Source: Candidatus Defluviibacillus avedoerensis (lineage in GTDB: Bacteria > Pseudomonadota > Gammaproteobacteria > Burkholderiales > Burkholderiaceae_C). From it: a DNA stretch of 64,000 bases. Shown here in pieces: positions 16,192 to 25,291 of this stretch. Below the pieces are notes generated by a model, which had not been told where the DNA came from, ran no database searches, and saw nothing but the letters and a program-made list of their open reading frames with translations. Numbering within the stretch: position 1 is the stretch's first letter; each line of letters starts with the position of its first letter. A program made the translations under genes and the position numbers. Location: contig JADJBS010000008.1 in NCBI GenBank assembly GCA_016703665.1, forward strand, positions 219,005 through 283,004, in the 5' to 3' direction.

Positions 16192-19032
16192 TCAGGAGTC
16201 GGTTGTCACCAAGCGACGGGTGCTCGTTGCGATCAATCGATTCAGGCTGGGCAGACAGGAGCCGCAATTGGTTCCACAGCGCGTGGCTGTTTGAACGGCC
16301 ATCAATTGATCGGCAGGCGGACCGTCGTGTTGACGCAAGACAGATTGAATGCTGGCTTGAGTGACATTGAAGCAAGCGCAGATCTGCGGACTGAGTGGTG
16401 CCAGCTTGACGGGTGCGGTGCTGCTTCCACTCAGCAGGTGACGACCCAGGGTTTGGGCGGGCAAGCCCTGGCGCAGGTAGGCTGACAGCCATGCTTCTGA
16501 GTTGGCATTGCCTGCCAACAGCAGGGCCATGATGACACTGTCGCCCTTGTCGTCGCGCGCCTGCCGAACTGCACGGAGCTGACCCAGGTGGGCATCTGCA
16601 TAACGCAAGCTGTCGGCGCCATCCAGTCGCAGCAGGGTGGTGATTTTCTGCAGCACGGCTGGGTCAGGCGCACTGTTGGCTGCTGCCCTGAACAGCACGC
16701 CATGCCGCTCAGAACCCGCGTCATGGATGGTCACGCCGTTGCTGAACGGCACGCAGCTTGCAAAGTCAAACTGGGTCATGCACTCGCGCAGGGCGGCTCG
16801 CACGGTTTCAACTTCACCCGCTGGTAACCAGGCCTGGGCCACCAGGGTCCAGGGCAGCTCAACCGGTTCTATGCGCACGGCGGCGTGTTTGAGCTCGGGT
16901 TGCTTTGAGGTCGGGCAAAAAGCAGGTGGCATCAAGGCATTGACGCCGCAGAGGGGCAATCCCGCTGAGTCAATGCCACCCAGCACCTCACTGCCCCAGT
17001 GCATGGCTAAAAAGGCTTGGGTGGGTGCAACTTGCGGGTCGGCTTTGGCTTGCAGCAACACTTGCCCACGCTTGCTGATGAGGGCGACCAGTTGCAATTC
17101 TTTCAAACCAAGCCGTGCCATGTCCTGTGGATTCAAACCCACGCTGGGCTCTGCCACATGCCCAAACAGGCGGCCCAAGGTGCCGGTGCGGCTCATGCCG
17201 TGCCACTGGTCACGCAGGCGGCCTGTGTTGAGCGAGAACGGAAAGCGCGCGTTGCGCGGCTCAATCACGGGTTTGTATGCATCGACGGCAAATTGAGCAC
17301 GACCATTGGCGGTGGGAAACACACCATCGGTATACAACCTCGCTTGGCCACTGCCCACGCCTTGCGGGCAAGGCCATTGCTGGGGGCCTTCGCGCTCTAG
17401 CAGGCCATAGCTCAAACCAGTGATGTCCAGGTCACGGCCACGGGTGCTTTCGCGGTGCTCGTTCCAGATGCTCTCTGTGTTTTGGTCCAGCGTGCCTTGC
17501 GTATAAGGAAAGAGAGTGGGCAAGCCCGGGCGCAGCTGCTTCTCCAGACGCTGAGCCAAGTCCACGCCTATGGCCCAGTCATGCCTGGCCTGACCCGGCG
17601 CTGGTACGGCCGCGCGCACGCGGCTGATTCGGCGTTCGCTGTTGGTCACCGTGCCCGCCTTTTCGCCCCAGGTGCTGGCAGGCAGCAGCAGATCGGCGTA
17701 GGCACAGGTAGCGGTGGTGGCAAACGCTTCTTGCACCACCACCAACTCGGCCCTTGCCAGCGCAGCACGCACGGTGGTCTGGTCGGGCATGCTCTGCGCG
17801 GGGTTGGTGCAGGCAATCCACAGGGCTTTGATTTCACCGTCGGCAGTGGCCTCAAACATTTCCACAGCTGTCTTGCCGGGTTTTGCCGGTACATCAGACA
17901 CGCCCCACAGCGCGGCCACTTCAGCACGGTGGGTGGGGTTGGCCAGATCGCGGTGAGCACTGAGCAGATTGGCCATGCCGCCCACCTCACGCCCACCCAT
18001 GGCATTGGGTTGCCCGGTCAGCGAGAAAGGCCCGGCACCGGGTTTGCCGATTTGCCCGGTGGCCAAGTGCAGATTGATCAAGGCCGCATTCTTGGCGGTG
18101 CCGCTGCTGCTTTGGTTAAGCCCTTGGCAGTAGAGACTCAGGGTGGTCTTGGAGGTGGCAAACCAGCGCGCAGCCTGCATCAAGTCGGCCGTGCTGATGC
18201 CGCAGACCTGTGCCACCTTCTCGGGTGTCGCCTGGCGCACCAAGTCCTTCAAGTCTTCAAAGCCCGAGGTGTGGGCGGTGATGTAGGCGCTGTCGGTCCA
18301 GCCTTCCCACAGCATGATGTACAGCATGCCGTGAAACAGCATCACATCCGTTCCGGGCAACAGGGGCAGGTACAGGTCCGCCTGGTCTGCGGTGTCGGTG
18401 CGGCGCGGGTCGGCCACAACGATTCGCATGCCAGGCCGTGCGGCCTTGGCGGCTTCGATGCGTCTGAACAGAATAGGGTGGGCCCATGCGGTGTTGCTGC
18501 CCACAATGAACAGGCAGTCGGCTGTGTCCAGGTCTTCGTAACAGGTGGGTGGCGAATCCATGCCCAGCGTGCGCTTGTACCCCGCAACGGCGCTGCTCAT
18601 GCACAGGCGCGAGTTGCTATCGACGTTATTAGTGCCCAGCAGGCCCTTGGTCAGCTTATTGAAGACGTAATAGTCTTCGGTCAGCATCTGGCCCGAGATG
18701 TAAAAGCCCAGAGCATCAGGGCCATGCGCGTCCACGATACGCAAGAGCTGCCCGGCAGCAAAGTCCATTGCCTCGTTCCAGCTGACGGGCTGGACCGAGC
18801 CACCGCGCTCCAGGCGGCGCAGCGGTTGCAGCAAGCGGTTTTGCTGGGTGATGGCTGCGCTGGCCGTCAGGTGCAGGGTCGAGCCCTTGGTGCATAAGCG
18901 GCCCTGGTTCGCGGGGTGGTCTGGGTCACCGCGTACGCCGGTGATCTGGGCGCCCCGGCTTTCGATGATGACGCCGCAGCCCACGCCGCAATAGGGGCAA
19001 GTTGATCGGGTCTCGCGCATACATGCACTCAT
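16192..19032 (-). CDS. nasA: Assimilatory nitrate reductase catalytic subunit with C-terminal BFD-like [2Fe-2S] domain
   Basis: This is a molybdopterin bis-MGD oxidoreductase of about 946 residues that reduces nitrate to nitrite in the cytoplasm. An N-terminal [4Fe-4S] site is set by CPYCGVGCGV and a later cysteine in GRLCTKGS. The Mo-cofactor domains follow, and a C-terminal BFD-like [2Fe-2S] module carries CACFN and CGTNCGSC, typical of NasA/NasC. I place the start at the ATG at 19032 (or 19020), because the longer frame to 19137 runs through nirD. It is the last gene of the nas operon. Confidence 0.93.
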   Translation of the reverse strand: MSACMRETRSTCPYCGVGCGVIIESRGAQITGVRGDPDHPANQGRLCTKGSTLHLTASAAITQQNRLLQPLRRLERGGSVQPVSWNEAMDFAAGQLLRIVDAHGPDALGFYISGQMLTEDYYVFNKLTKGLLGTNNVDSNSRLCMSSAVAGYKRTLGMDSPPTCYEDLDTADCLFIVGSNTAWAHPILFRRIEAAKAARPGMRIVVADPRRTDTADQADLYLPLLPGTDVMLFHGMLYIMLWEGWTDSAYITAHTSGFEDLKDLVRQATPEKVAQVCGISTADLMQAARWFATSKTTLSLYCQGLNQSSSGTAKNAALINLHLATGQIGKPGAGPFSLTGQPNAMGGREVGGMANLLSAHRDLANPTHRAEVAALWGVSDVPAKPGKTAVEMFEATADGEIKALWIACTNPAQSMPDQTTVRAALARAELVVVQEAFATTATCAYADLLLPASTWGEKAGTVTNSERRISRVRAAVPAPGQARHDWAIGVDLAQRLEKQLRPGLPTLFPYTQGTLDQNTESIWNEHRESTRGRDLDITGLSYGLLEREGPQQWPCPQGVGSGQARLYTDGVFPTANGRAQFAVDAYKPVIEPRNARFPFSLNTGRLRDQWHGMSRTGTLGRLFGHVAEPSVGLNPQDMARLGLKELQLVALISKRGQVLLQAKADPQVAPTQAFLAMHWGSEVLGGIDSAGLPLCGVNALMPPAFCPTSKQPELKHAAVRIEPVELPWTLVAQAWLPAGEVETVRAALRECMTQFDFASCVPFSNGVTIHDAGSERHGVLFRAAANSAPDPAVLQKITTLLRLDGADSLRYADAHLGQLRAVRQARDDKGDSVIMALLLAGNANSEAWLSAYLRQGLPAQTLGRHLLSGSSTAPVKLAPLSPQICACFNVTQASIQSVLRQHDGPPADQLMAVQTATRCGTNCGSCLPSLNRLIATSTRRLVTTDS

Positions 19033-19036
19033 GCCG

Positions 19037-19438
19037 TTACGCAGCGCAGGTACGCTGGCCGGGGCCTGCCACGGGCAGTGGCAAATCTGTTCCCAATGTG
19101 GCCAGTTCCTGTGTGTGCAGGTAGACCTGCCCTTCAATCACTTGCAGGGCAAACTTGGGTGTGCAGCCGACGTCAGGCGCCGCCGCCACCCCGTCGCACA
19201 GACCAATCGTCCAGTTGTGCATAGGGCAGGCAACGCTTTCGCCAAAGACGATGCCTTGGCTTAATGGGCCACCTTTGTGTGGGCAGCGGTCCAGCAAGGC
19301 AAATACCTTGTCAGTGCTTGTGCGAAACAGTGCCACGGCTGCGCCTTTGGATCGTGCGACACGGCGCGAACCTAACACGGGGATGTCATCGACGGTGCAG
19401 ATAGATGTCCACTCAGCTGTCTGGATAGATTCGTTCAC
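19037..19438 (-). CDS. nirD: Nitrite reductase (NADH) small subunit
   Basis: The 133-residue Rieske-fold protein has the cluster motifs CPHKGGPLSQG and CPMHNWTI, with two Cys-His pairs, so it should hold a [2Fe-2S] cluster. NirD partners NirB to reduce nitrite to ammonium. It lies 18 bp after nirB and about 5 bp before nasA, so the three are co-translated. The C-terminal tail runs to Ala-Ala at the stop. Confidence 0.93.
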   Translation of the reverse strand: MNESIQTAEWTSICTVDDIPVLGSRRVARSKGAAVALFRTSTDKVFALLDRCPHKGGPLSQGIVFGESVACPMHNWTIGLCDGVAAAPDVGCTPKFALQVIEGQVYLHTQELATLGTDLPLPVAGPGQRTCAA

Positions 19439-19456
19439 GGTTATCTTTCGAGGTGG

Positions 19457-21940
19457 TCAGGCAATGGCGTGGATGGGGATGAACTGGCGGGTATCTACCC
19501 GCGCCTTGTCAAACTCAAACCACGGGTCGGGCTCCCCGTCCAGCGCAAATTGCAGCTCGGCCCACAGGGCTTTGCGGCCCACGTGGTCTTCCAGAATTCT
19601 CTTTTTGACGTAGTCCAGGCCCACCCGGCTCACGTAATGCACGGTGCGCTCCAGGTACCAGCCTTCTTTGCGGTACAGCTGGCAAAAGGCCCCCGTGTAC
19701 TCCAGCACCTCTTCGGCCGTTTTGAGCTTGGTGAAGAAGTGCGCCACCTCAGTTTTGATGCCGCCGTTGCCCGCCACGTACATCTCCCAGCCACTGTCCA
19801 CGCCGATGATTCCCACGTCCTTGATGCCTGCTTCGGCACAGTTGCGCGGACAGCCCGATACCGCAAATTTGACTTTGTGCGGGGCATACATGCGCCACAT
19901 GGCACGCTCCAAATCCTTGCCCATTTGTGTACTGTCTTGCGTACCCATGCGGCACCATTCGCTGCCCACGCAGGTTTTGACGGTGCGCAGTGCCTTGGCA
20001 TAGGCATGGCCTGACGGCATGCCGATGTCCTTCCAGACATTAACCAGGTCTTCCTTCTTCACACCCAGCAGGTCAATGCGCTGACCACCGGTGACTTTGA
20101 CGGTGGGAATCTTGTACTTGTCCACCGCGTTGGCAATGCGGCGCAGCTCGTCCGCGGTGGTCTCGCCACCCCACATCCGGGGGATGACACTGTAGGTGCC
20201 GTCCTTCTGGATATTGGCGTGGGCGCGCTCGTTGATGGCCCGGCTTTGCGGGTCGTCCAGTGCCTCTTTGGGCCAACTGCTGATCAAGTAGTAATTGACC
20301 GCAGGGCGGCAGCTAGCGCAGCCCGTCGACGGGAGGCGACCCTCAGGGTCGTGGGTCTTCCAGCCCAGCGTGCTGAACACGGCGTTCATGGAGGTCAGGT
20401 GCTCTTTGAAGATGACGTCCCGAACATCCTGGTGGCTGTGCTCGGTGCAGCCGCACATCGCCTTTTTCTTGGGCGTGGCCGAATAGTCACCACCTGCCGT
20501 GAACATCAGCAATTGCTCCACCAGCCCGGTGCAAGAGCCGCAAGACGCGCTGGCCTTGGTGTGCTTGCGCACCTCTTCCAGGGTGAAGAGACCTTTGTCC
20601 TTGATCGTCTTGCAGATGCTGCCCTTGGTGACGCCGTTGCAGCCGCAGACCTCGTCGCTGTCCGCCATCGCGGCGGCCTTGTTATGACCCTGATGGCCCA
20701 CGTCGCCGATGTTGCTCTCGCCAAACATCAGCTTGTCGCGGATGTCGGCCACCTTGCGGCCCTCTCGCAACAGCTTGAAATACCAGCTGCCGTCTACGGT
20801 ATCGCCATAAAGGCAGGCGCCGACCAATTTGTCGTCCTTGATCACCAGTTTTTTGTAGACGCCACCGATGGGGTCGGATAGCACGATCTCTTCGCATTGC
20901 TCACCACCCATGAAGTCGCCCGCGCTGAACAAATCAATGCCGGTGACTTTGAGCTTCGTGCTGGTTTGGCTGCCCGTGTAGCGGCCAATGCCAAATTCGG
21001 CTAAATGGGTGGCGCAGACCTTGCCTTGCTCAAACAGGGGTGCCACCAACCCGTAGGCAATGCCCCGGTGTGCCGCGCACTCGCCCACCGACCAGATGCG
21101 CGGGTCGGTCACGGTTTGCAGGGTGTCGGTGACGACGATGCCCCGGTTAACCAGCAGACCGGCCGATTCAGCCAGTGCTGTGTTGGGACGAATGCCAGCC
21201 GCCATCACCACCAAATCGGCGGGGATCTCGCGGCCGTCTTTGAACTTGACGGCCCTGACTCTTCCACCCTCGTTGCCCAGCAGCTCGGCGGTGTGGGCTC
21301 CCAGCTCAAAATGCAGACCGCGCTCAGTCAATGACTTTTCCAGCAACTTGCCCGCCACCTTGTCGAGCTGGCGCTCCATCAGCCAGTCGCTGATGTGCAC
21401 CACGGTGACCTGCATGCCGCGCAGCATCAATCCGTTGGCTGCTTCTAGCCCCAGCAAGCCGCCGCCAATCACGACAGCATGCTTGTGCGTCTTGGCCGTG
21501 TCGATCATGGTTTGCGTGTCGGCGATGTCGCGGTAGGCAATCACGCCAGCCAAGTCTTTGCCAGGCACGGGCAGGATGAAGGGGGTGGAGCCGGTGGCGA
21601 TCAGCAGCCGGTCATACGGCGCCTCGGTGCCATCGCTGGCGATGACCGTGCGCTTGACGCGGTCCAGCGTGGTCACCATCTTGCCGGTATATAAGCTAAC
21701 CTTGTGGTCGGCGTACCAGCTCAAAGGGTTGAGGATGATCTCGTCAATCGTCTGCTCGCCCGCCAGCACGGGCGAGAGCAGGATGCGGTTGTAGTTGGGG
21801 TGCGGCTCAGCTCCGAACACAGTGATGTCGTAAAGGTCGGGCGCGATCTTCAGCAGTTCTTCCAGCGTGCGGATGCCTGCCATGCCATTGCCTACCAGCA
21901 CCAGCTTTTGTCGGATTTTGGGGTTGACGCTCATGTCCAT
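19457..21940 (-). CDS. nirB: Nitrite reductase (NADH) large subunit
   Basis: From the ATG at 21940 (overlapping the nrtD stop region) the product is 827 residues, the usual NirB size. Domains in order: an FAD/NAD(P)H pyridine-nucleotide oxidoreductase (about 10-320), BFD-like [2Fe-2S] segments with CGCNGVTKGSIC and CGSCTG, then sulfite/nitrite-reductase repeats. Siroheme/[4Fe-4S] cysteines appear in TCVGSEWC and SGCPRNC. It carries out the six-electron reduction of nitrite to ammonium with NADH. No uroporphyrin methyltransferase for siroheme is linked here. Confidence 0.94.
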   Translation of the reverse strand: MDMSVNPKIRQKLVLVGNGMAGIRTLEELLKIAPDLYDITVFGAEPHPNYNRILLSPVLAGEQTIDEIILNPLSWYADHKVSLYTGKMVTTLDRVKRTVIASDGTEAPYDRLLIATGSTPFILPVPGKDLAGVIAYRDIADTQTMIDTAKTHKHAVVIGGGLLGLEAANGLMLRGMQVTVVHISDWLMERQLDKVAGKLLEKSLTERGLHFELGAHTAELLGNEGGRVRAVKFKDGREIPADLVVMAAGIRPNTALAESAGLLVNRGIVVTDTLQTVTDPRIWSVGECAAHRGIAYGLVAPLFEQGKVCATHLAEFGIGRYTGSQTSTKLKVTGIDLFSAGDFMGGEQCEEIVLSDPIGGVYKKLVIKDDKLVGACLYGDTVDGSWYFKLLREGRKVADIRDKLMFGESNIGDVGHQGHNKAAAMADSDEVCGCNGVTKGSICKTIKDKGLFTLEEVRKHTKASASCGSCTGLVEQLLMFTAGGDYSATPKKKAMCGCTEHSHQDVRDVIFKEHLTSMNAVFSTLGWKTHDPEGRLPSTGCASCRPAVNYYLISSWPKEALDDPQSRAINERAHANIQKDGTYSVIPRMWGGETTADELRRIANAVDKYKIPTVKVTGGQRIDLLGVKKEDLVNVWKDIGMPSGHAYAKALRTVKTCVGSEWCRMGTQDSTQMGKDLERAMWRMYAPHKVKFAVSGCPRNCAEAGIKDVGIIGVDSGWEMYVAGNGGIKTEVAHFFTKLKTAEEVLEYTGAFCQLYRKEGWYLERTVHYVSRVGLDYVKKRILEDHVGRKALWAELQFALDGEPDPWFEFDKARVDTRQFIPIHAIA

Positions 21941-21941
21941 A

Positions 21942-22775
21942 TCAAGCTGCTTTCTCGACGTGCGCTTGGCGCGTGTACAGAAAGTCGATGACGGCTTTGC
22001 GACAGGCCTGGTAGCGCGGCTCATCCGCCAGTGCCACGCGGTTGCGCGGGCGCGGCAGGTCCACTGTCAGCACCTCGCCAATCGTGGCCGCAGGGCCATT
22101 GGTCAGCATCACAATGCGGTCTGACAACAGCACGGCTTCGTCCACGTCATGCGTCACCATCACCACAGTGCTGCGCGTGCGGGCCACGATCTCCAGCAAC
22201 TCGTCTTGCAGCTTGGCGCGGGTGAGTGCATCCAGCGCGCCAAAAGGTTCGTCCATCAGCAAGACTTTGGGCTCCATCGCCAGGGCTCGGGCAATGCCCA
22301 CACGCTGCTTCATGCCGCCTGAGATTTCGCCGGGGCGCTTTTGCGCGGCATGGGTCAAACCCACCATGTCCAGCGCGGCGTGGGTGCGGGCCTGCAATTC
22401 AGCCTTTCTCTCGCCTTTGACGCCGTTGCTTTTGCTGGCAGAGCCAAAAACACGTTCGACGCCCAAGTACACGTTGTCAAAGCAGGTGAGCCAGGGCAGC
22501 AGCGAATGGTTCTGAAACACCACGGCGCGCTCAGGCCCAGGCCCTGCGATCTCGCGGTTGGCGCAGAGCAGCACGCCTTCTGTGGGGGTGGTCAAGCCCG
22601 CAATCAGGTTAAGCAAGGTGGACTTGCCGCAACCCGAGTGGCCAATCAGCGTGATGAATTCGCCTTTGGCGACCGTCAGGTTCACATCCCGTAGCGCCAG
22701 GAAAGGGCCTTTGGCGGTCTTGAAGCTTTGGGCGACGTTCTGGATTTCGATGTACTTGCTCGTGTGTGTGCTCAT
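21942..22775 (-). CDS. nrtD: Nitrate ABC transporter ATP-binding protein
   Basis: The 277-residue ABC ATPase has Walker A GHSGCGKST, signature SGGMKQRVGIARAL and Walker B VLLMDEPFGALD. It resembles the NrtC/NrtD/SsuB group. Unlike cyanobacterial NrtC it has no fused substrate-binding domain, so this system needs only one ATPase type. It energises nitrate uptake with NrtA and NrtB. The stop lies at the nirB start, so uptake and reduction are translationally linked. Confidence 0.92.
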   Translation of the reverse strand: MSTHTSKYIEIQNVAQSFKTAKGPFLALRDVNLTVAKGEFITLIGHSGCGKSTLLNLIAGLTTPTEGVLLCANREIAGPGPERAVVFQNHSLLPWLTCFDNVYLGVERVFGSASKSNGVKGERKAELQARTHAALDMVGLTHAAQKRPGEISGGMKQRVGIARALAMEPKVLLMDEPFGALDALTRAKLQDELLEIVARTRSTVVMVTHDVDEAVLLSDRIVMLTNGPAATIGEVLTVDLPRPRNRVALADEPRYQACRKAVIDFLYTRQAHVEKAA

Positions 22776-22806
22776 GGAGTGCTCCTAGTTCAGGGCCGCC
22801 GTGGAA

Positions 22807-22863
22807 CCGGCTTTGCCGGGCCACTGGTGGCGCCCCCTTGAGGGGGAGGCGCCTCGGCGCCTC
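22807..22863. repeat. Palindromic REP-like hairpins between nrtB and nrtD
   Basis: Three perfect short inverted repeats are packed in the gap between nrtB and nrtD: CCGGC/GCCGG around TTTG's loop near 22807-22820, CCCCC-TTGA-GGGGG at 22833-22846, and GAGGCGCC-TC-GGCGCCTC at 22846-22863. They lack T-tracts, so they are unlikely to end transcription. They resemble GC-rich intergenic repeats I associate with Comamonadaceae genomes. They may stabilise the upstream mRNA or tune relative expression. Confidence 0.6.
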
Positions 22864-22872
22864 GGGGGTGGT

Positions 22873-23817
22873 TCAAGTCCTTACCTCTTCAAACGTAAAG
22901 GCCGTGGCCACTTTGATCAGCGCGTATTCGAGGATCAGGCCCACGATGCCGATCACAAAAATTGCGATGATGATGTTCTTGACGTTCAGGTTGTTCCACT
23001 CGTCCCAGACCCAGAAGCCAATGCCCACACCGCCGGTCAACATCTCGGCGGCCACGATCACCAGCCAGGCGGTGCCGACTGACAAACGCACACCCGTCAG
23101 CATGTAAGGCAGCACGGCGGGGAAGAGGATCTTGGTGACGATCTTCCATTCAGACAGGTTCAGCACCCGGGCCACGTTCATGTAGTCCTGGGGCACACGT
23201 TGCACACCCACGGCGGTGTTGATGACCATGGGCCAGATCGAGCAGATAAAGATCGTCCAGATGGCGGCGGGGTTGGCACCCTTGAACACCAACAAGCCTA
23301 TCGGCAACCAGGCCAGGGGCGACACCGGGCGCAGCAGGCTGATCAGCGGATTGAACATGCGCGAGAGGATGTCGAAGCGGCCTATCGCAAAGCCTGCCGG
23401 AATGCCCACCACGGCAGCCAAGCCAAAGCCCAAAGCCACGCGCTCCAAAGACATCAGCACGTTCCAGCCGACGCCCTGGTCGTTCGGGCCCTTGCGGTAG
23501 AACGGGTCGCTGAACACATCCACCGCTTGCTTGAATGTCTCCAAGGGGTTGGGGATGCTGCTGGCGGTACTGATCGAGACCAGCGCCCACAGGCCCACCA
23601 GCAGCGCAAAACCGAACACGGGTGGCCAGATGGCATTGGCAATGGCACTCCAGTCAGTGGAGGCACTGGCTGCGACGGGAGTAGTTACCGATTTTTCAGT
23701 GCTATTTTCGATCTTTTGGCTTGCTGCATCTAGTTTGTTAGCTACTGAATTTATAGTGACCGGTGCTTTGTCTGGTATGGCGGCATCCAGCGGGCCATGA
23801 AAAACAGCGCTCACCAT
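22873..23817 (-). CDS. nrtB: Nitrate ABC transporter permease
   Basis: The 314-residue permease has about six membrane segments and the EAA-like cytoplasmic loop typical of the SsuC/NrtB family (MNVARVLNLSEWKIVTKILFP). I start it at the ATG at 23817, two bases after the nrtA stop; a longer reading to 23874 overlaps nrtA. The N-terminal 70 residues are hydrophilic and partly encoded by an AT-rich stretch that looks inserted (about 23690-23760). It forms the channel for nitrate with NrtD. Confidence 0.92.
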   Translation of the reverse strand: MVSAVFHGPLDAAIPDKAPVTINSVANKLDAASQKIENSTEKSVTTPVAASASTDWSAIANAIWPPVFGFALLVGLWALVSISTASSIPNPLETFKQAVDVFSDPFYRKGPNDQGVGWNVLMSLERVALGFGLAAVVGIPAGFAIGRFDILSRMFNPLISLLRPVSPLAWLPIGLLVFKGANPAAIWTIFICSIWPMVINTAVGVQRVPQDYMNVARVLNLSEWKIVTKILFPAVLPYMLTGVRLSVGTAWLVIVAAEMLTGGVGIGFWVWDEWNNLNVKNIIIAIFVIGIVGLILEYALIKVATAFTFEEVRT

Positions 23818-23819
23818 GA

Positions 23820-25064
23820 TCAGGCCTTTACCTTGAAGCTGTCGGCGTACTTTTTGGGATCTTTGCCGTCCCACACCACGCCGTCCATGAACTTGGCCGA
23901 GCGCATCGTGTCCTTGGGCACGGGGGCTTTGGCGGCAGCTGCGGCGTCCTTGTACAGGTCGATCTGGTTGATCTGCTTGGCCACTGCCAGGTAGTCAGGG
24001 TGGTCTTTGAGCAAGCCCCAACGCTTGTGCTGGGTCAGGAACCACATGCCGTCTGAAAGGTAGGGGAAAGTGACCGTGCCGTCGTTGAAGAACTTCATGT
24101 GGTTAGGGTCGTCCCAGGTTTTGCCCATGCCGTTTTGGTAGCGACCCAGGATGCGCTGGTTGATCGCGTCCACACTGGTGTTCACATACGATTTGTCGGC
24201 AATCGTCTCGGCCATCTTGTTCTTGTTCTGCAGGCCTGCGTCGATCCACTTACCGGCTTCGATGATCGCTGCGGTCACCGCACGCGCAGTGTTGGGGTAT
24301 TTCTTGACGAACTCGCCCGTGGTGCCCAGCACCTTTTCGGGGTGGTCCTTCCAGATGTCTTGGGTTGTGGTTGCGGTCACACCAATGCCGTCAATGATGG
24401 CGCGGTGGTTCCAGGGTTCACCCACGCAGTAGCCGTCCATGTTGCCCACGCGCATGTTCGCCACCATCTGCGGTGGCGGCACGGTGATGACTTTGGCGTC
24501 TTTCATGGGGTTGATGCCGTTGGCCGCGAGCCAGTAATAGAGCCACATGGCATGTGTACCAGTGGGGAAGGTCTGCGCAAAGGTGTATTCGCGCTTCTCG
24601 GCCGCCATCAGTTTGGCCAGTCCTGCACCGTCTATTGCGCCTTTGTCGGCCAGCTTTTTGGACAGGGTGATGGCTTGGCCGTTTTGGTTGAGCGTCATCA
24701 TCACGGCCATGTCCTTCTTGGGGCCGCTGACCCCCAGATGCACGCCGTAAATCAGGCCATAGAGCACATGGGCGAAATCCAACTCGCCATTGACCAGCTT
24801 GTCGCGCACGCCGGCCCAACTGGCTTCTTTGGTGGGGATGATCTTGACGCCATACTTCTGGTAAATGCCCAGCACAGAGGCCATCACCGCGCTGGCGCAG
24901 TCCGTCAGCGGGGTGAAACCAATCTTCACTTCCTTTTTCTCGGGGGCGTCAGAGCCAGCGGCATACACCACTGAACGCAGGGCGGGGCTGACGCCCACAG
25001 CACCCACGCTGGCGGCTTGCAGCAGGGTACGGCGGCTCACAGAGTTTTTCAGGAAATCGGTCAT
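23820..25064 (-). CDS. nrtA: Nitrate ABC transporter substrate-binding protein, Tat-exported
   Basis: The 414-residue product starts at the ATG at 25064, with GGAG nine bases before it. The N-terminus has a twin-arginine signal (SRRTLLQAASVGAVGVSPAL), so this copy is exported to the periplasm. The mature protein matches CmpA/NrtA nitrate binders (VKIGFTPLTDCASAVMA; GYCVGEPWNHRAI). The export signal argues against it being NasS, the cytosolic nitrate sensor of the same fold. It is the first gene behind the regulated leader. Confidence 0.93.
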   Translation of the reverse strand: MTDFLKNSVSRRTLLQAASVGAVGVSPALRSVVYAAGSDAPEKKEVKIGFTPLTDCASAVMASVLGIYQKYGVKIIPTKEASWAGVRDKLVNGELDFAHVLYGLIYGVHLGVSGPKKDMAVMMTLNQNGQAITLSKKLADKGAIDGAGLAKLMAAEKREYTFAQTFPTGTHAMWLYYWLAANGINPMKDAKVITVPPPQMVANMRVGNMDGYCVGEPWNHRAIIDGIGVTATTTQDIWKDHPEKVLGTTGEFVKKYPNTARAVTAAIIEAGKWIDAGLQNKNKMAETIADKSYVNTSVDAINQRILGRYQNGMGKTWDDPNHMKFFNDGTVTFPYLSDGMWFLTQHKRWGLLKDHPDYLAVAKQINQIDLYKDAAAAAKAPVPKDTMRSAKFMDGVVWDGKDPKKYADSFKVKA

Positions 25065-25090
25065 GGCGGCACTCCAAATGAAACGGGCAA

Positions 25091-25163
25091 AAAACAAAAA
25101 AGGCGTCCTTACCGAGGCCAGCGGCGCAAATGAATGCTGCCGATAGCGGGTAGGGACGCCTTT
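25091..25163 (-). terminator. Intrinsic terminator in the nas leader (attenuator)
   Basis: On the minus strand AAAGGCGTCC pairs with GGACGCCTTT. After one C-A mismatch a further TACC/GGTA pairing extends the stem. The 3' arm runs into TTTTTTGTTTTTT. It sits 27 bp before the nrtA start, so unless overridden it should end transcription before the operon. It follows two ANTAR hexaloop hairpins, which makes it the likely target of NasT antitermination. Confidence 0.88.
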
Positions 25164-25179
25164 GTCCGGTTGAATTTGC

Positions 25180-25224
25180 GCATCCGCCGTTGGATGCCCA
25201 AAATCGTTAGACCTTCGTTGGTCT
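25180..25224 (-). ncRNA. ANTAR-type dual hexaloop element (P1 and P2) in the nas leader
   Basis: Two perfect hairpins with six-base loops lie in the transcript. P1 at 25209-25224 is AGACC-AACGAA-GGTCT. P2 at 25180-25197 is GCATCC-AACGGC-GGATGC. They are separated by 11 bases. Both loops have A at position 1 and G at position 4, the known recognition features of ANTAR antiterminator RNAs (NasR, EutV families). P1 begins about where transcription from the sigma-54 promoter should start. NasT, encoded just upstream, is the obvious ligand. Confidence 0.87.
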
Positions 25225-25235
25225 GTCGGTGTTAA

Positions 25236-25251
25236 TGCAAGGCTTGTGCCA
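25236..25251 (-). promoter_or_regulatory. Sigma-54 (RpoN) promoter of the nrtA-nasA operon
   Basis: The minus strand reads TGGCACAAGCCTTGCA. It has GG and GC elements exactly ten bases apart and matches the -24/-12 consensus TGGCAC-N5-TTGCA. The predicted start falls near 25225, directly at the ANTAR P1 hairpin. Nitrogen-assimilation operons of this kind are normally RpoN/NtrC dependent, so context and sequence agree. Confidence 0.88.
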
Positions 25252-25291
25252 GCTTGTTTGAAGGTGCATACGCGGAATCAGAAGCGAGTCC

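Noticed and set aside
17455..18897. Long open frame of 480 codons on the plus strand
   Set aside because: It lies entirely antisense to nasA, has Gly/His/Gln-rich low-information sequence typical of a mirror frame, and matches no family.
23820..25064. NasS sensor identity for the NrtA-like protein
   Set aside because: It carries a twin-arginine export signal and lies directly before the permease gene, which fits a transporter receptor.
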